The translations under genes were made by a program, and so were the position numbers. From assembly GCF_000019085.1 (NCBI RefSeq), contig NC_010321.1, forward strand, positions 2,298,817 to 2,362,816: a stretch of DNA of 64,000 nucleotides, given 5' to 3'. Source of the stretch: Thermoanaerobacter pseudethanolicus ATCC 33223 (lineage in GTDB: Bacteria > Bacillota > Thermoanaerobacteria > Thermoanaerobacterales > Thermoanaerobacteraceae). This document shows, piece after piece, positions 54,914-64,000 of the stretch (within the stretch, counting starts at the first letter, position 1; the number at the start of each line of letters is the position of its first letter). The notes below the pieces were generated by a model, which had not been told where the DNA came from, did no database searches, and saw only the letters and a program-made list of their open reading frames with translations.

Positions 54914-55681
54914 TTATATTCCTGCCCTTTCTATCACTTCTACTGCCAATTCATCATATGCCTCTGCTCCTTTAGAACTAGGGTCATATATAGAAATTGG
55001 TTTTCCAAAACTTGGTGCTTCCCCCAAGCGAATATTTCGTGGAATAATTGTTCCATAAACTTTGTCTTTAAAAAATTTTTTCACCTCATCTACCACTTGT
55101 ATAGATAAGTTTGTCCGAGCGTTAAACATAGTAAGAACTACACCCTCTATTTCCAATTCAGGGTTCAGACTCTTTTTTACAAGATTGATTGTATTCATAA
55201 GCTGGGTAAGTCCTTCTAAAGCATAATATTCACACTGAATTGGAACAATTACTGAATCAGCAGCAGTAAGAGCATTTATAGTCAAAAGTCCAAGTGATGG
55301 AGGACAATCTATTAATATATAATCAAATTCATCTTTAATTTGATTTACAGCATTTTTTAATTTATATTCTCGTGAAAGCATAGGGACCAATTCAATCTCT
55401 GCCCCTGCCAATTGAATACTAGATGGAACAATTGAAACTTTTAAATCCTTTAAAGGTATTATTGCATTTCTTATGTCTTCATCTTCAATCAGTACCGTAT
55501 ATGTAGTGTGCTTTAAAGAAGCCGGGTTTATCCCAAAGCCACTCGTCATATTACTTTGAGGATCTATATCTATACATAAAACTTTTTTCCCTTGTGTTGC
55601 TAAAGAATATCCTAAGTTTATAGTTGTGGTGGTTTTACCAACTCCACCTTTTTGATTTGCGATGGCAATAACTTTGCCCAT
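54914..55681 (-). CDS. parA: Chromosome partition ATPase ParA (Soj)
   Basis: A 255-residue deviant-Walker ATPase. MGKVIAIANQKGGVGKTTTT holds the P-loop, IDIDPQSNMTSGFG the second switch, and YILIDCPPSLGLLTINAL the Walker B. ATG 55681 has GGGGGTG six bases upstream. A longer frame lacks a ribosome site. Partner of ParB in origin segregation and a regulator of DnaA in Bacillus. Confidence 0.97.
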   Translation of the reverse strand: MGKVIAIANQKGGVGKTTTTINLGYSLATQGKKVLCIDIDPQSNMTSGFGINPASLKHTTYTVLIEDEDIRNAIIPLKDLKVSIVPSSIQLAGAEIELVPMLSREYKLKNAVNQIKDEFDYILIDCPPSLGLLTINALTAADSVIVPIQCEYYALEGLTQLMNTINLVKKSLNPELEIEGVVLTMFNARTNLSIQVVDEVKKFFKDKVYGTIIPRNIRLGEAPSFGKPISIYDPSSKGAEAYDELAVEVIERAGI

Positions 55682-55760
55682 TTTTTCACCCCCTTTTGCA
55701 TGCAAATACCGGTTTAAGAGTTATCAATTTATATGTTTATTATATCATTGTTTATATCAA

Positions 55761-55776
55761 TGTTCCACATGGAACA
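55761..55776. promoter_or_regulatory. parS-type site 1
   Basis: TGTTCCACATGGAACA is a perfect 16-bp palindrome between noc and parA. It differs from the Bacillus parS consensus TGTTNCACGTGAAACA at only a few symmetric positions, and the same 16 bases recur at 58135. Confidence 0.85.
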
Positions 55777-55800
55777 TTATCAAGGGGGGTGAAAAAACTT

Positions 55801-56607
55801 TTACTTTTTTGAAATTTTGATTACAAACTCTATATACTCTTCCTTATCATTTTCAATATACTCTGCCGGCACACCAGATTTTTTCATCAAATCTACAGCT
55901 TGTTTCACTGTATTTACAAAAATTCTTATGTCCTTATAAAATTTCATCATTTTTTTGTTTTCTTTTTTAACTTGTTCCGGTTGCTTTGTTATTTTGTCTA
56001 TCATGTCTTGTATCAATTTTTCTGTTTGACTCACGTTTAATTTTTTCTTTATAATTATTTCTAGTGCCTTTTTTTGTAGCTCTTCATCAGGAAGTCTCAA
56101 AAGTGCCCTGGCATGCCGCTCCGTTAAATCATTTTCCAATAGCTGTTCTTTTATCTCTTTGCTAAGCTTCAAAATCCTTAATTTGTTAGCAATAGTTGAT
56201 TGGCTTTTACCCAAAATCCTTGCTAATTGTTCCTGTGTTAAATGGTGGTCGTTTATTAAATTGTAATATGCTTCCGCCTCTTCAATAAAATTGAGATTTT
56301 CTCTTTGTAAATTTTCAATTAAAGCTAAAACAGCCGAGTCTTCATCTTGCGCGTTTATAATTATCGCTGGTATCTCCGCAAGACCTGCCAATTTAGAAGC
56401 CCTTAACCGCCTTTCCCCCGCTACTAACTCATAAAAATTATTGTACACCATTCTTACAGTAATAGGTTGCAATACCCCATAAGCTTTAATGGACTCTGCT
56501 AATTCTTGTAAATTCTTTATATCAAAGTTCTTTCGCGGCTGATATGGATTAGGCCTTATTGAATCAATAGGCAAATAACAAATTTCTTGTGTTTTACTCG
56601 ATACCAC
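55801..56607 (-). CDS. noc: Nucleoid occlusion protein Noc (ParB paralogue)
   Basis: A 268-residue ParB-family protein with LVAGERRLRASKLAGL, ALIENLQRENLNFIEEA, and HTH LTQEQLARILGKSQSTIANKL. As the second ParB-like gene, upstream of parA and near rsmG, it fits Noc. Noc binds its own sites and blocks division over the nucleoid in Bacillus. The C-terminal part differs from ParB. Whether it uses the nearby parS-like sites cannot be told. GTG start 56607. Confidence 0.88.
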   Translation of the reverse strand: MVSSKTQEICYLPIDSIRPNPYQPRKNFDIKNLQELAESIKAYGVLQPITVRMVYNNFYELVAGERRLRASKLAGLAEIPAIIINAQDEDSAVLALIENLQRENLNFIEEAEAYYNLINDHHLTQEQLARILGKSQSTIANKLRILKLSKEIKEQLLENDLTERHARALLRLPDEELQKKALEIIIKKKLNVSQTEKLIQDMIDKITKQPEQVKKENKKMMKFYKDIRIFVNTVKQAVDLMKKSGVPAEYIENDKEEYIEFVIKISKK

Positions 56608-56709
56608 TTTTACACACCCCGCTCTTAAAACAATTAAAAAATTTTTCTACAATATATATTCGACAAATAATGTAAAATTCCTCCTTAAATTCAAATATAT
56701 TGTTAAAAA

Positions 56710-57156
56710 TTATAAAAAAGTTTCGGGAATTGGAATAAGGTTATTAAAAAAATTTTTTTGCTGTATAAGCTCTGCCAATTTTTGGGGATAAACTTGATAG
56801 TTTTTCAAATCCTTAAGGTCAATCCATTTTACCTCTTTTAAAATCTGTTTCTCTTTAGGAAATTCAGGGTCACTCCCTAAGGTCAAATTTCCCCCAATAA
56901 TAGAAGAATAAAAATACGTCACATAGTAAATATCATATTCCTGAATATAACAGACACCTTTAAGTTTAATGTCATAGCCTGTCTCTTCTTTACATTCTCT
57001 TATAGCAGCTGCTGCTACTGACTCATTTTCTTCTACTCTGCCTCCAGGAAAAACCCATGCTATTTCCTCCCCATCTTGATGTTTTACTAAGAGAACTTTT
57101 CCTTCTTCAACAATGACCACTCTCGCAACTAAAAAGCTCGCTCTAAATTTTAACAT
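56710..57156 (-). CDS. NUDIX hydrolase
   Basis: A 148-residue protein with an intact Nudix box near residues 38-62 (GRVEENE...RECKEETGYD fits Gx5Ex7REUxEExGU). It hydrolyses a nucleoside-diphosphate-linked compound, with substrate undetermined. ATG 57156 has GAGGG at a suitable distance; an ATG 15 bases further out does not. Lies between noc and the structured repeat copy D. Confidence 0.9.
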   Translation of the reverse strand: MLKFRASFLVARVVIVEEGKVLLVKHQDGEEIAWVFPGGRVEENESVAAAAIRECKEETGYDIKLKGVCYIQEYDIYYVTYFYSSIIGGNLTLGSDPEFPKEKQILKEVKWIDLKDLKNYQVYPQKLAELIQQKNFFNNLIPIPETFL

Positions 57157-57245
57157 TTTTTCTTCCCTCATTCCAAGATTGGTAAGTTATTTAGGATATT
57201 TATATTAAAATTATACCACAAAAAATTTTATAAAAATAAAAAAAA

Positions 57246-57269
57246 CAGTCTAAAAGTAATTTTAGACTG
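57246..57269 (-). terminator. Terminator downstream of rsmG and copy D
   Basis: Perfect 10-bp arms CAGTCTAAAA and TTTTAGACTG with a four-base loop, followed on the minus strand by eight T. Confidence 0.85.
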
Positions 57270-57486
57270 CCAGACTGTAGACAAACCTTTTTTCATATAA
57301 AAGAGGCATTTTGCATTTGTGAAGCGACTTGTTACAAAGCGCCAACTAAACTTAGCGAGACCGAGGAACGGAGGCAGGGCCGAAGCCAAGGAGGGCGAAG
57401 GCGGGCATAAGGCAAGGACGCCGAATGTGCCCGACGCTACGGAGTCCGAGGGGAAGCTTATGTTTAGTCGCCGAAATTTTCTCCTT
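57270..57486 (+). repeat. Structured repeat element, copy D (partly decayed)
   Basis: Shares the left end CAGACTGTAGACAAAC with copy B and the core GCGAGACCGAG, GGCAGGGCCGAAGCC, GGC-AAGGAC-GCC and ACTAAACT/GTTTAGT stem (57345-57352, 57462-57468). The partner of the GGCAGGG arm (ACGCTACGG region) no longer pairs and the right outer repeat is missing, so the copy looks degenerate. It ends at the rsmG stop. Confidence 0.75.
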
Positions 57487-57491
57487 TAAGT

Positions 57492-58214
57492 TTATAAAGG
57501 AGATCTTTGTATAGCATTTGCCCTTCTAGGATACTTTGTAGGGCAATTGTCTATTTTTTTAATAATCACCAAATGATGAACTATATCACTATAAGGAAGT
57601 TTAATTTCCTTTACTTCCTCGATTTCCCCCTTTAATTCCTTCAAAGCTCTTTGACTATTTTCTATTTCCTCTTCAATCTCTCTTCCTTTTAAAGCAATAA
57701 AATAACCATCTACTTTTACAAAAGGAAGAGTGTACTCCAACAAAATATTTAAAGGTGCAACAGCTCTTGCCATGGATAAATCAAATTGTTCTCTATATTT
57801 TATGTCTTTTCCTATATCTTCTGCTCTTCCGTGAATTAATTCTATTTCATTTATACCCAATTTATTTATAACCTCTTCTAAAAAAGTAATTCTTTTTTTA
57901 GAAGAGTCTAAAAGAGTAGCTTTTAATTTAGGGAACACAATTTTTAAAGGAATACAAGGAAAACCAGCACCTGTACCAACATCTATAATTTTTTCTTCCT
58001 CTTTTATTTTTCCACTCTTAACCACAGATAAGCTATCTAAGAAATGCTTAATCACAACTTCACTTTCTTCTGTAATTGCCGTTAAATTCATCTTCTGATT
58101 CCATTCCAATAAAAGAGCATAATATTTTTGGAAATGTTCCACATGGAACATTTCCAAAAATATACCCCACTCTTTAGCGCCCTCAATTAGCATTTCAACC
58201 GATTTGTTCTTCAT
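57492..58214 (-). CDS. rsmG: 16S rRNA 7-methylguanosine methyltransferase RsmG
   Basis: A 240-residue SAM-dependent methyltransferase that modifies G527 of 16S rRNA. It has [20 protein letters not shown] near residue 45, the SAM motif [17 protein letters not shown] near 75, and [15 protein letters not shown]. Residues MFHVEHF near the N-terminus are encoded by a perfect parS-like palindrome. The start overlaps mnmG by 20 bases. Confidence 0.96.
   Translation of the reverse strand: MKNKSVEMLIEGAKEWGIFLEMFHVEHFQKYYALLLEWNQKMNLTAITEESEVVIKHFLDSLSVVKSGKIKEEEKIIDVGTGAGFPCIPLKIVFPKLKATLLDSSKKRITFLEEVINKLGINEIELIHGRAEDIGKDIKYREQFDLSMARAVAPLNILLEYTLPFVKVDGYFIALKGREIEEEIENSQRALKELKGEIEEVKEIKLPYSDIVHHLVIIKKIDNCPTKYPRRANAIQRSPL
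58135..58150. promoter_or_regulatory. parS-type site 2, inside rsmG
   Basis: The same TGTTCCACATGGAACA palindrome as at 55761, embedded in frame in rsmG. The two sites are about 2.4 kb apart and within 8.3 kb of oriC, as expected for origin-proximal ParB loading sites. Confidence 0.85.
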
Positions 58215-60096
58215 CTTCTTTATTTCTCCTTAACTGCTGCATGTAAATTAAAAGCACAGAAATATCAGCAGGCGAAACTCCTGAAATACGAGAAGCCTGT
58301 CCAATTGAAGTAGGTCTTATTTTTGTCAATTTTTCTTTTGCTTCATTGCTTAAACCATGAATTTGATAATAATCAATATCTTCTGGAATCTTTTTGTTTT
58401 CTAATGCTTTAAAGTGTTCAACTTGCCTTAGTTGTTTCATTATATATCCTTCATATTTAATATTTATGTCTATTTGTTCAGCAACACTGTCTAAAATATC
58501 ATCGGGCCTGTTTTTATCCAAAAATTTAGTAGACTTATAATCAATTTCAGGTCGCTTTAGCAAAGTATAAAGGTCAACTCCTGTAACTAAAGGAGTACTT
58601 CCTTTAGATATGAGAAAATTGTTGACTTCCTCAGAAGGTTTTATCATAACGCCAAGAAGTCTTCGCATTTCTTTTTCTAACTGGATCTTCTTCTTTAAAA
58701 ATTTTTGATATCTTTCTTCTGTTACAAGGCCGATTTTATACCCTAGTTCTGTCAATCTAAAATCTGCATTATCTTGTCTTAATAAAAGTCTATATTCAGC
58801 TCTCGAAGTAAGCATCCTATAAGGCTCATTTGTACCTTTTGTAACTAAATCATCAATCAACACTCCTATATAAGCTTGAGACCTATCCAAAATCACAGAA
58901 GGTTTGTTTAAAAGCTTCATAGCAGCATTTATTCCCGCCATCAAACCTTGAGCAGCCGCTTCTTCATATCCAGATGTACCATTGACTTGTCCTGCAAAGT
59001 ACAACCCTTCAATTTTTTTAGATTCTAAAGTAGCTTTTAATTGCGTTGGGTCTATACAGTCATATTCAATAGCATAAGCTGGCCTCATCACTCTTACATT
59101 TTCAAGGCCAGGAACAGTCCTCAAAAATTCCAGTTGCACATCTTCAGGCAAACTAGAAGACATACCTTGTACATACATTTCATAAGTATTTAATCCTTCT
59201 GGTTCAATAAAAATTTGATGTCTTTCTTTGTGAGGAAACTTTACAACTTTATCTTCAATAGAAGGACAGTATCTTACTCCTACCCCTGTTATTTCACCAC
59301 TAAAAAGAGGAGAACGGTGAATATTTGCCATTATTATTTCATGAGTTCTTTTATTCGTATAAGTGAGCCAACAGGGCAACTGTTCTATTTCGATTTTATC
59401 ATGCATATAGGAAAAAGGAGTAATGACTTCATCCCCCGGCTGTATTTCCATTTTGGAAAAATCAATACTTCTTTTATCAACTCTCGCAGGAGTACCTGTT
59501 TTAAATCTCATCAATTTAAAACCTAATCTTTTCAAAGTCTCAGAAAGCTGATTAGCTGGAAAAAGTCCGCTAGGTCCACTGTCAAAACTTACATCACCAA
59601 TTATAACTCTTCCTTTTAAGAAGGTACCTGTAGTAATAATACAAGCTTTACATTTATATATCGCACCTAATTTTGTTACAACCCCTGTAACTTTGTTGTC
59701 TTCTACCAAAATGTCTACAATTTCCGCCTGTTTTATATCAAGGTTTTCTTGTCTTTCTAAAGTGTACTTCATGTTCATCTGGTAAAGTTTTTTGTCAACT
59801 TGTGCTCTCAAAGACCTTACAGCAGGGCCTTTACTGGTATTCAAAGTACGAATTTGTAATAAAGATTTGTCTGTATTTATAGCCATTTCCCCACCTAAAG
59901 CGTCAATCTCTCTCACCAACTGAGCCTTGGCAGGGCCTCCAATAGAAGGATTGCAAGCCATCAAAGCAATAGAATCTAAGTTGACAGCAAAACCCACTGT
60001 TTTAAGTCCCAACCTTGCACAAGCGAGAGCAGCCTCACTGCCCGCATGTCCCAACCCAACAACTGCAACATCGTATTCACCAGCAATAAAATTCAT
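58195..60096 (-). CDS. mnmG: tRNA uridine-34 carboxymethylaminomethyl synthase MnmG (GidA)
   Basis: This FAD enzyme works with MnmE to modify the wobble uridine of several tRNAs. N-terminal FAD fold [21 protein letters not shown], then [31 protein letters not shown], and the C-terminal tRNA-binding helical domain. ATG 60096 has AGGTGAAAG just upstream. 633 residues, full length. Nine-base gap from mnmE. Confidence 0.98.
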   Translation of the reverse strand: MNFIAGEYDVAVVGLGHAGSEAALACARLGLKTVGFAVNLDSIALMACNPSIGGPAKAQLVREIDALGGEMAINTDKSLLQIRTLNTSKGPAVRSLRAQVDKKLYQMNMKYTLERQENLDIKQAEIVDILVEDNKVTGVVTKLGAIYKCKACIITTGTFLKGRVIIGDVSFDSGPSGLFPANQLSETLKRLGFKLMRFKTGTPARVDKRSIDFSKMEIQPGDEVITPFSYMHDKIEIEQLPCWLTYTNKRTHEIIMANIHRSPLFSGEITGVGVRYCPSIEDKVVKFPHKERHQIFIEPEGLNTYEMYVQGMSSSLPEDVQLEFLRTVPGLENVRVMRPAYAIEYDCIDPTQLKATLESKKIEGLYFAGQVNGTSGYEEAAAQGLMAGINAAMKLLNKPSVILDRSQAYIGVLIDDLVTKGTNEPYRMLTSRAEYRLLLRQDNADFRLTELGYKIGLVTEERYQKFLKKKIQLEKEMRRLLGVMIKPSEEVNNFLISKGSTPLVTGVDLYTLLKRPEIDYKSTKFLDKNRPDDILDSVAEQIDINIKYEGYIMKQLRQVEHFKALENKKIPEDIDYYQIHGLSNEAKEKLTKIRPTSIGQASRISGVSPADISVLLIYMQQLRRNKEDEEQIG

Positions 60097-60104
60097 ACTT
60101 TCAC

Positions 60105-61487
60105 CTACTTTCCCACACAAAATCTCTCAAAAATTTCATTTATTAAATCCTCAGTTGCCGTCTCTCCAGTAATTTTACCTAATTGGTCAAGAGCCGCATT
60201 TAAATCAATTGTAATTAGGTCTTCACTATACCCCCCTTCAATAGCTTCAACACAGCTTTCCATATACTTTTTAGCATTAATGAGCGCTTCTTTGTGCCGC
60301 GAATTTATGACTATTTCATCTTCCCTCAAACTTATGTCTCCTCTAAACACCAAATTATAAATAGTGTTTTCTAATTCTTCTAATCCAATTTTTTCAACAG
60401 TCGAAACCTCTATTATTATACCATCTTTGGTAAGATCTTTTAATTCTTTTTCATCAATTTTTTTAGGTAGATCTATCTTATTCAACACAAATATGATGTT
60501 TTTACCTGTTAAAATGTCAAAAATTTCGTAGTCTTCTTTAGTCAACTCTCTTGAGGCATCCAGCACAAACAATATTAAATCTGCTTCAGCCAGAACTTCT
60601 TTGCTTTTAGTAACCCCTATTTTTTCCACCAATTCATCTGTATCTCTAATTCCTGCTGTATCAATAAGCTTTATTGGAATACCTTTTACATTAACATATT
60701 CTTCAATAATGTCTCTGGTAGTTCCTGGTATATCTGTGACAATGGCTCTATTTTCTTTTAATAAGGCATTTAAAAGAGAAGATTTACCCACATTTGGTTT
60801 ACCAATTATGGCAGTTTTAAGTCCTTCTCTTATAATCCTTCCACTTTCAGAAGATGCAATGAGTTTATCGATATCTTCTACTATTTCCTTAGCAGTTTCT
60901 AATATTTCTTTTCTCTCAAGTTCTTCCACATCTTCTTCAGGAAAATCTATTAAAGCTAAAAGATGGACTAATAGACCCATGATTTTATCTTTCATTTCCT
61001 TTATTTTACTTCCAACATATCCAACCAACTGTTTCTGAGCATATCTATTAGCAAGCATAGTTTTTGCCCTTATTATATCTATGACCGCTTCTGCCTGAGA
61101 CAAATCAATTCTTCCGTTTAAGAAAGCCCTCTTTGTAAATTCTCCTGGCTCCGCTAGTCTCGCTCCTTGCTTTAATACTAGTTCAAGAATTTTGGAAGTA
61201 ACTACTATACCTCCATGACAATTTATTTCAACTATATCTTCCCTCGTATAAGTATTAGGTTTTTTCATAATAGATACCAGAACTTCATCATAAACTTCTT
61301 CTGTTTCAGGGTCTACTATATGTCCATAATGTAAAGTATGACTTTTCACTTTTTTTATATCTTTAGACTTATAGGGTTTAAAAATTTTTGAAATTATTTC
61401 TAAAGCATCATCTCCACTTAATCTAACTATTCCAATTCCTGCTTCCCCTGGAAAAGTGGAAATAGCTGCAATTGTATCAAAAACCAT
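60105..61487 (-). CDS. mnmE: tRNA modification GTPase MnmE (TrmE)
   Basis: Partner of MnmG. The N-terminal formyl-THF-binding domain begins [22 protein letters not shown]. The GTPase domain has [29 protein letters not shown] and NKIDL. The catalytic C-terminal motif CVGK is present. ATG 61487 has GGTG seven bases upstream; three other in-frame starts lie within 12 bases. Confidence 0.97.
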   Translation of the reverse strand: MVFDTIAAISTFPGEAGIGIVRLSGDDALEIISKIFKPYKSKDIKKVKSHTLHYGHIVDPETEEVYDEVLVSIMKKPNTYTREDIVEINCHGGIVVTSKILELVLKQGARLAEPGEFTKRAFLNGRIDLSQAEAVIDIIRAKTMLANRYAQKQLVGYVGSKIKEMKDKIMGLLVHLLALIDFPEEDVEELERKEILETAKEIVEDIDKLIASSESGRIIREGLKTAIIGKPNVGKSSLLNALLKENRAIVTDIPGTTRDIIEEYVNVKGIPIKLIDTAGIRDTDELVEKIGVTKSKEVLAEADLILFVLDASRELTKEDYEIFDILTGKNIIFVLNKIDLPKKIDEKELKDLTKDGIIIEVSTVEKIGLEELENTIYNLVFRGDISLREDEIVINSRHKEALINAKKYMESCVEAIEGGYSEDLITIDLNAALDQLGKITGETATEDLINEIFERFCVGK

Positions 61488-61555
61488 TTTCATCACCAAC
61501 CAAAAAATTGTCTTATAAAATAATATACCAATGTTTTCACTTTTTCAATCAGAAA

Positions 61556-61580
61556 TATAAAAAAAACCCTTGACAGGGTA
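61556..61580 (-). terminator. Terminator after jag
   Basis: ACCCT-TGAC-AGGGT stem (61566-61579) followed on the minus strand by eight T, between jag and mnmE. Confidence 0.75.
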
Positions 61581-62201
61581 TTATTTTAAAGCTATTATGA
61601 CTCTTCTATTAGGCTCCTCTCCTTCACTATAAGTCTCTACATATGGATGGTCCTGCAAAGCCATGTGAATTATTCGCCTTTCATTAGGACTCATAGGCTC
61701 TAATTCAACGCTTTCTTTTGTCTCCATTACTTGTTTGGCTAATTTTTTCGCAAGCCTAATTAGAGTCTCTTCCCTTCTTTTTCTATAATTTTCTGCATCT
61801 AATATAATTCTTCTATATCTATCATATTCTCTATACTTGCTGGCAACAACATTTACAAGATATTGCAATGAATCTAATGTCTCACCCCTATGACCTATCA
61901 ACAACCCCACATTTTTTCCATATAAATTAAACTTTATAGTATCCTCATCTTCTTCTATATCAAACTTAACATCTAATTTCATCGCCTCAATTACTTGCTG
62001 TAAAAAATTTTTAGCGCTCTCCTTTATTACATCTTTTAAAATTACTTTGACTATCGCCTGCTTGCTTATAAGACCTAGAAAACCTTTACCCCCTTCATCC
62101 AACACTTCCACTTGTACCATTTCCCTCGGTACGCCAAATTCCTGTAAGGCAAGATTTACAGCTTCTTCCACCGTCTTGCCTGTCCTTATAAGCTCTTTCA
62201 A
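61581..62201 (-). CDS. jag: RNA-binding protein Jag/KhpB
   Basis: A 206-residue protein with an N-terminal Jag domain (KTVEEAVNLALQEFGVPREM), a KH-type domain (VGLLIGHRGETLDSLQYLVN) and a C-terminal R3H domain (ANERRIIHMAL-type, here SPNERRIIHMALQDHPYVET). It binds RNA and, with KhpA, influences cell-wall growth in other Firmicutes. One base separates it from yidC. Confidence 0.95.
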   Translation of the reverse strand: MKELIRTGKTVEEAVNLALQEFGVPREMVQVEVLDEGGKGFLGLISKQAIVKVILKDVIKESAKNFLQQVIEAMKLDVKFDIEEDEDTIKFNLYGKNVGLLIGHRGETLDSLQYLVNVVASKYREYDRYRRIILDAENYRKRREETLIRLAKKLAKQVMETKESVELEPMSPNERRIIHMALQDHPYVETYSEGEEPNRRVIIALK

Positions 62202-62202
62202 C

Positions 62203-62823
62203 TTATGATTCCCCCTTAGCAGTATTTGTCTCTCTCATAAAAATATACTGCTGCACTATCTGAAATATATTGCTTGTAACCCAATATATTCCTACTCCTG
62301 CCGGCAGAGAAACAGTTATCCATCCCATAAAAATTGACATCATTATATTCATAGAATTTTGACTTTTGTCTGTTGCTACCATGGCAGAAGATATATAAGT
62401 AGTCACAGCAGCTAAAATAGGAATTATATAATAAGGGTCCTTTTGTGCAAGACTATGTATCCATAAAAAAGAAGCAGTTGAAAAAGCTGGATAAGTTCTA
62501 AGCATTGTAAAAAGCGGCCACAATATTATCAAAGGCAAAAGCATAGGTAAACATCCACCAAAGGGATTTACTTTCTTCTCTTGATACAATTTCATTGTTT
62601 CCATGTTTAATTTTTGAGGGTCTTTAGCATACTTCTTTTGAAGCTCCTGCACAAGAGGTTGTATTTCTTTCATCTTTTTCATCGTATTCATTTGCTGTAT
62701 ATAAAAAGGCAAAAGAAGTATTCTTATTAAAATAGTAAAAATAATTATAGCGATACCATAATTTCCTACATAATGATGTATAAATTCTAACAACTGTCCT
62801 AAATACACAGCAATTGTTGTCAT
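62203..62823 (-). CDS. yidC: Membrane protein insertase YidC/OxaA (SpoIIIJ)
   Basis: A 206-residue insertase with five membrane segments (about 20-40, 90-108, 130-150, 165-185). It has the helical hairpin KKMKEIQPLVQELQKKYAKD and the conserved arginine near residue 34 (ILIRILLLPFYI). It lacks the N-terminal lipoprotein signal of Bacillus SpoIIIJ and is on the short side, as in many clostridia. Confidence 0.95.
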   Translation of the reverse strand: MTTIAVYLGQLLEFIHHYVGNYGIAIIIFTILIRILLLPFYIQQMNTMKKMKEIQPLVQELQKKYAKDPQKLNMETMKLYQEKKVNPFGGCLPMLLPLIILWPLFTMLRTYPAFSTASFLWIHSLAQKDPYYIIPILAAVTTYISSAMVATDKSQNSMNIMMSIFMGWITVSLPAGVGIYWVTSNIFQIVQQYIFMRETNTAKGES

Positions 62824-62841
62824 AATAATACCTCCAAAAAT

Positions 62842-63051
62842 TTATTTTACAGGGTCATATCCCCCGGGATTAAAGGGATTGCACCTTAAAATCCGCCAAA
62901 TTGACATAATTCCGCCCTTTAAAAGTCCATACTTTGATATTGCTTCTATAGAATATTGAGAACAAGTTGGGTAAAATCTACAGCTCCTTGGCTTCATAGG
63001 CGAAATATATCTTTGATACAACTTAATTAAAAAAATAACAACATTTTTCAT
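62842..63051 (-). CDS. yidD: Membrane protein insertion efficiency factor YidD
   Basis: A 69-residue protein with the family signature [20 protein letters not shown] and [16 protein letters not shown]. It helps YidC-dependent insertion. Its start overlaps the end of rnpA by four bases. Confidence 0.96.
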
Positions 63052-63398
63052 TTTTCATTCCCCGCATAAAGAGGTGTTTTCATAATTAATTTTCTCATGG
63101 AATTTTTTAAAGTGTGAAAATCAGCCTCTACAATTTTTCCTCTTGCGACAAAAATTATATCAAAACCTGTTTTTATCTCAATATCTAAAAGTCTAAAACT
63201 TTCATGTAAAAGCCTTCTAACTCTATTTCTTACCACACTTTTACCTATTTTTTTACTCACTGAATAGCCAACTCTATTAAAACCTAAATTATTTTCCATA
63301 TAATACATTACAACAAACTGATTAGCAACAGATTTTCCATTTGAATAAACCTTTTTAAATTCATAACTTTTTTTAATTTTTACAATCTTTCTCCTCAT
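63048..63398 (-). CDS. rnpA: Ribonuclease P protein component
   Basis: A 116-residue protein subunit of RNase [40 protein letters not shown] and FDIIFVARG are the family motifs; the RNR segment contacts pre-tRNA. GGAGG lies five bases before ATG 63398. Follows rpmH, as in nearly all bacteria. Confidence 0.97.
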
Positions 63399-63413
63399 TT
63401 ATACCTCCGGATT

Positions 63414-63437
63414 GTAAAAAAGGCCCTAAAGGCCTCA
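63414..63437 (-). terminator. Attenuating terminator between rpmH and rnpA
   Basis: GAGGCC-TTTA-GGGCCT stem followed by TTTTTTAC on the minus strand, overlapping the rpmH stop codon. Partial termination would explain unequal needs for L34 and RnpA. Confidence 0.75.
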
Positions 63438-63569
63438 CGCTGTCAATCTATGTCTACCTTTTTGTCTTCTTCTTTTTAAAACATTGCGACCGCTTTTGGT
63501 AGACATTCTCTTTCTAAAACCGTGCACTTTTTTTCTATGTCTTTTTTTGGGTTGATAAGTGCGAAGCAT
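63435..63569 (-). CDS. rpmH: 50S ribosomal protein L34
   Basis: A 44-residue, highly basic protein: [20 protein letters not shown] at the start and a [12 protein letters not shown] end, the invariant L34 pattern. ATG 63569 is preceded by GAGGTG. It is the gene nearest to oriC, with a consensus promoter 37 bases upstream. Confidence 0.98.
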   Translation of the reverse strand: MLRTYQPKKRHRKKVHGFRKRMSTKSGRNVLKRRRQKGRHRLTA

Positions 63570-63605
63570 TGCCACACCTCCTAAAACCTAAAAAATGCTA
63601 TAAAA

Positions 63606-63634
63606 ATTATAACGTTAATTAAGGAGGATGTCAA
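63606..63634 (-). promoter_or_regulatory. rpmH promoter
   Basis: Perfect TTGACA (63629-63634), 17-base spacer and TATAAT (63606-63611) on the minus strand. It lies about 24 bases from the nearest DnaA box. Confidence 0.9.
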
Positions 63635-63657
63635 CAAGACTTTTTAAAATAAGAAAA

Positions 63658-64000
63658 TTATCAACAACTTAAGAATCATCTACACACACCTGTAGACAAA
63701 ATTATTTTTCTTATTGATAATCTGTTGATAATTTGCTATTATAAAATTAAACTGTTGATAACTTGAGTAAATTGTAGCCACAGAAATAACAACTTATTCA
63801 CAAGTTGTTGATAAGTTTGTGGATAAGTTGTTATTTCAATGTTAGTTTCCTTATTCATCATATTTATAATCAAGGTATTTTAATTTTTTTATCAGTTTCT
63901 TTATCAAAATATTTTTTATCAACAATATCTGCACATGTGTTTTTGCAAAAGTTATCAAATTAAAAAATTCACAAAACTAAATTTAACTTATTAACAACTA
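63658..64000. other. Replication origin region (oriC) with DnaA boxes
   Basis: No gene. DnaA-box-like 9-mers: TTATCAACA at 63658 and 63916 (plus); TGTTGATAA at 63723, 63753 and 63806 (minus); TTATTCACA at 63794 (plus); a perfect TGTGGATAA at 63818 (minus); a weaker TTATTAACA at 63988. The tightest cluster is 63794-63826. Flanks are very AT-rich. dnaA is expected just beyond the right edge. Confidence 0.9.

Noticed and set aside
63600..64000. dnaA coding start inside the window
   Set aside because: No DnaA-like frame begins before the right edge; only DnaA boxes and AT-rich DNA are present.

Overview
The window is a low-GC Firmicutes chromosome segment ending at the replication origin. The right end carries the order rpmH, rnpA, yidD, yidC, jag, mnmE, mnmG, rsmG, noc, parA, parB, followed by an AT-rich DnaA-box region. 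The rest combines a sporulation-associated gene (yyaC), cyanophycin genes, a V-type ATPase and GC-rich structured intergenic RNAs in an AT-rich background. This points to a thermophilic clostridium of the Thermoanaerobacter type. The genus is inferred from gene content and order, not from a search. Almost everything runs on the minus strand, away from oriC.

Region 1 (1 to about 14.4 kb) is the right-hand part of an integrative and conjugative element. A minus-strand type IV secretion operon encodes a VirB2-like pilin, a PrgI protein, a VirB4 N-terminal-like protein, the VirB4 ATPase, a VirB6/TrbL protein, and an M23 peptidase fused to a lytic transglycosylase. A truncated replication-initiator-like gene runs off the left edge. 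The control region follows: an excisionase-like protein, two divergent XRE repressors around four copies of a TCAC-N5-GTGA operator, an ImmA-type metalloprotease, a membrane-bound phospholipase-D-like protein and a tyrosine integrase. The integrase abuts the 3' end of tRNA-Thr(UGU), the probable attachment site. Relaxase and coupling protein must lie to the left.

Region 2 (14.5 to 24.5 kb) holds housekeeping genes: an S9 peptidase, purA, two flavoproteins, a chemotaxis receptor, a small XapX protein and oligoendopeptidase F.

Region 3 (24.6 to 37.7 kb) looks richer in G+C than its flanks and is probably acquired: a split chromate transporter, an ISL3-family insertion sequence, a complete nine-gene V-type ATPase operon (H-I-K-E-C-F-A-B-D) whose K subunit has a Na+-site signature, and a uracil permease behind a PyrR-type leader. 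A decayed insertion element lies at its right edge.

Region 4 (38 to 46.2 kb) is a conserved block: a Crp/Fnr regulator, dnaB, rplI, gdpP, yybS-like, a MazG-like gene, rpsR, ssb, rpsF, a DUF951 gene and an MscS channel. Region 5 (46.3 to 53.6 kb) carries yyaC, cyanophycin synthetase and cyanophycinase, a lipid kinase and a cysteine desulfurase. Region 6 (54 to 64 kb) is the partition, ribosome and tRNA-modification block leading to oriC, with two identical parS sites.

The most unusual signal is a family of about 200 to 295-bp GC-rich intergenic elements at 46880-47174, 47180-47460, 53703-53912 and 57270-57486. The copies share a core that folds into several stems, and stem bases differ between copies in compensating pairs. 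This is strong evidence for a conserved RNA structure spread as a repeat. I do not recognise the family.
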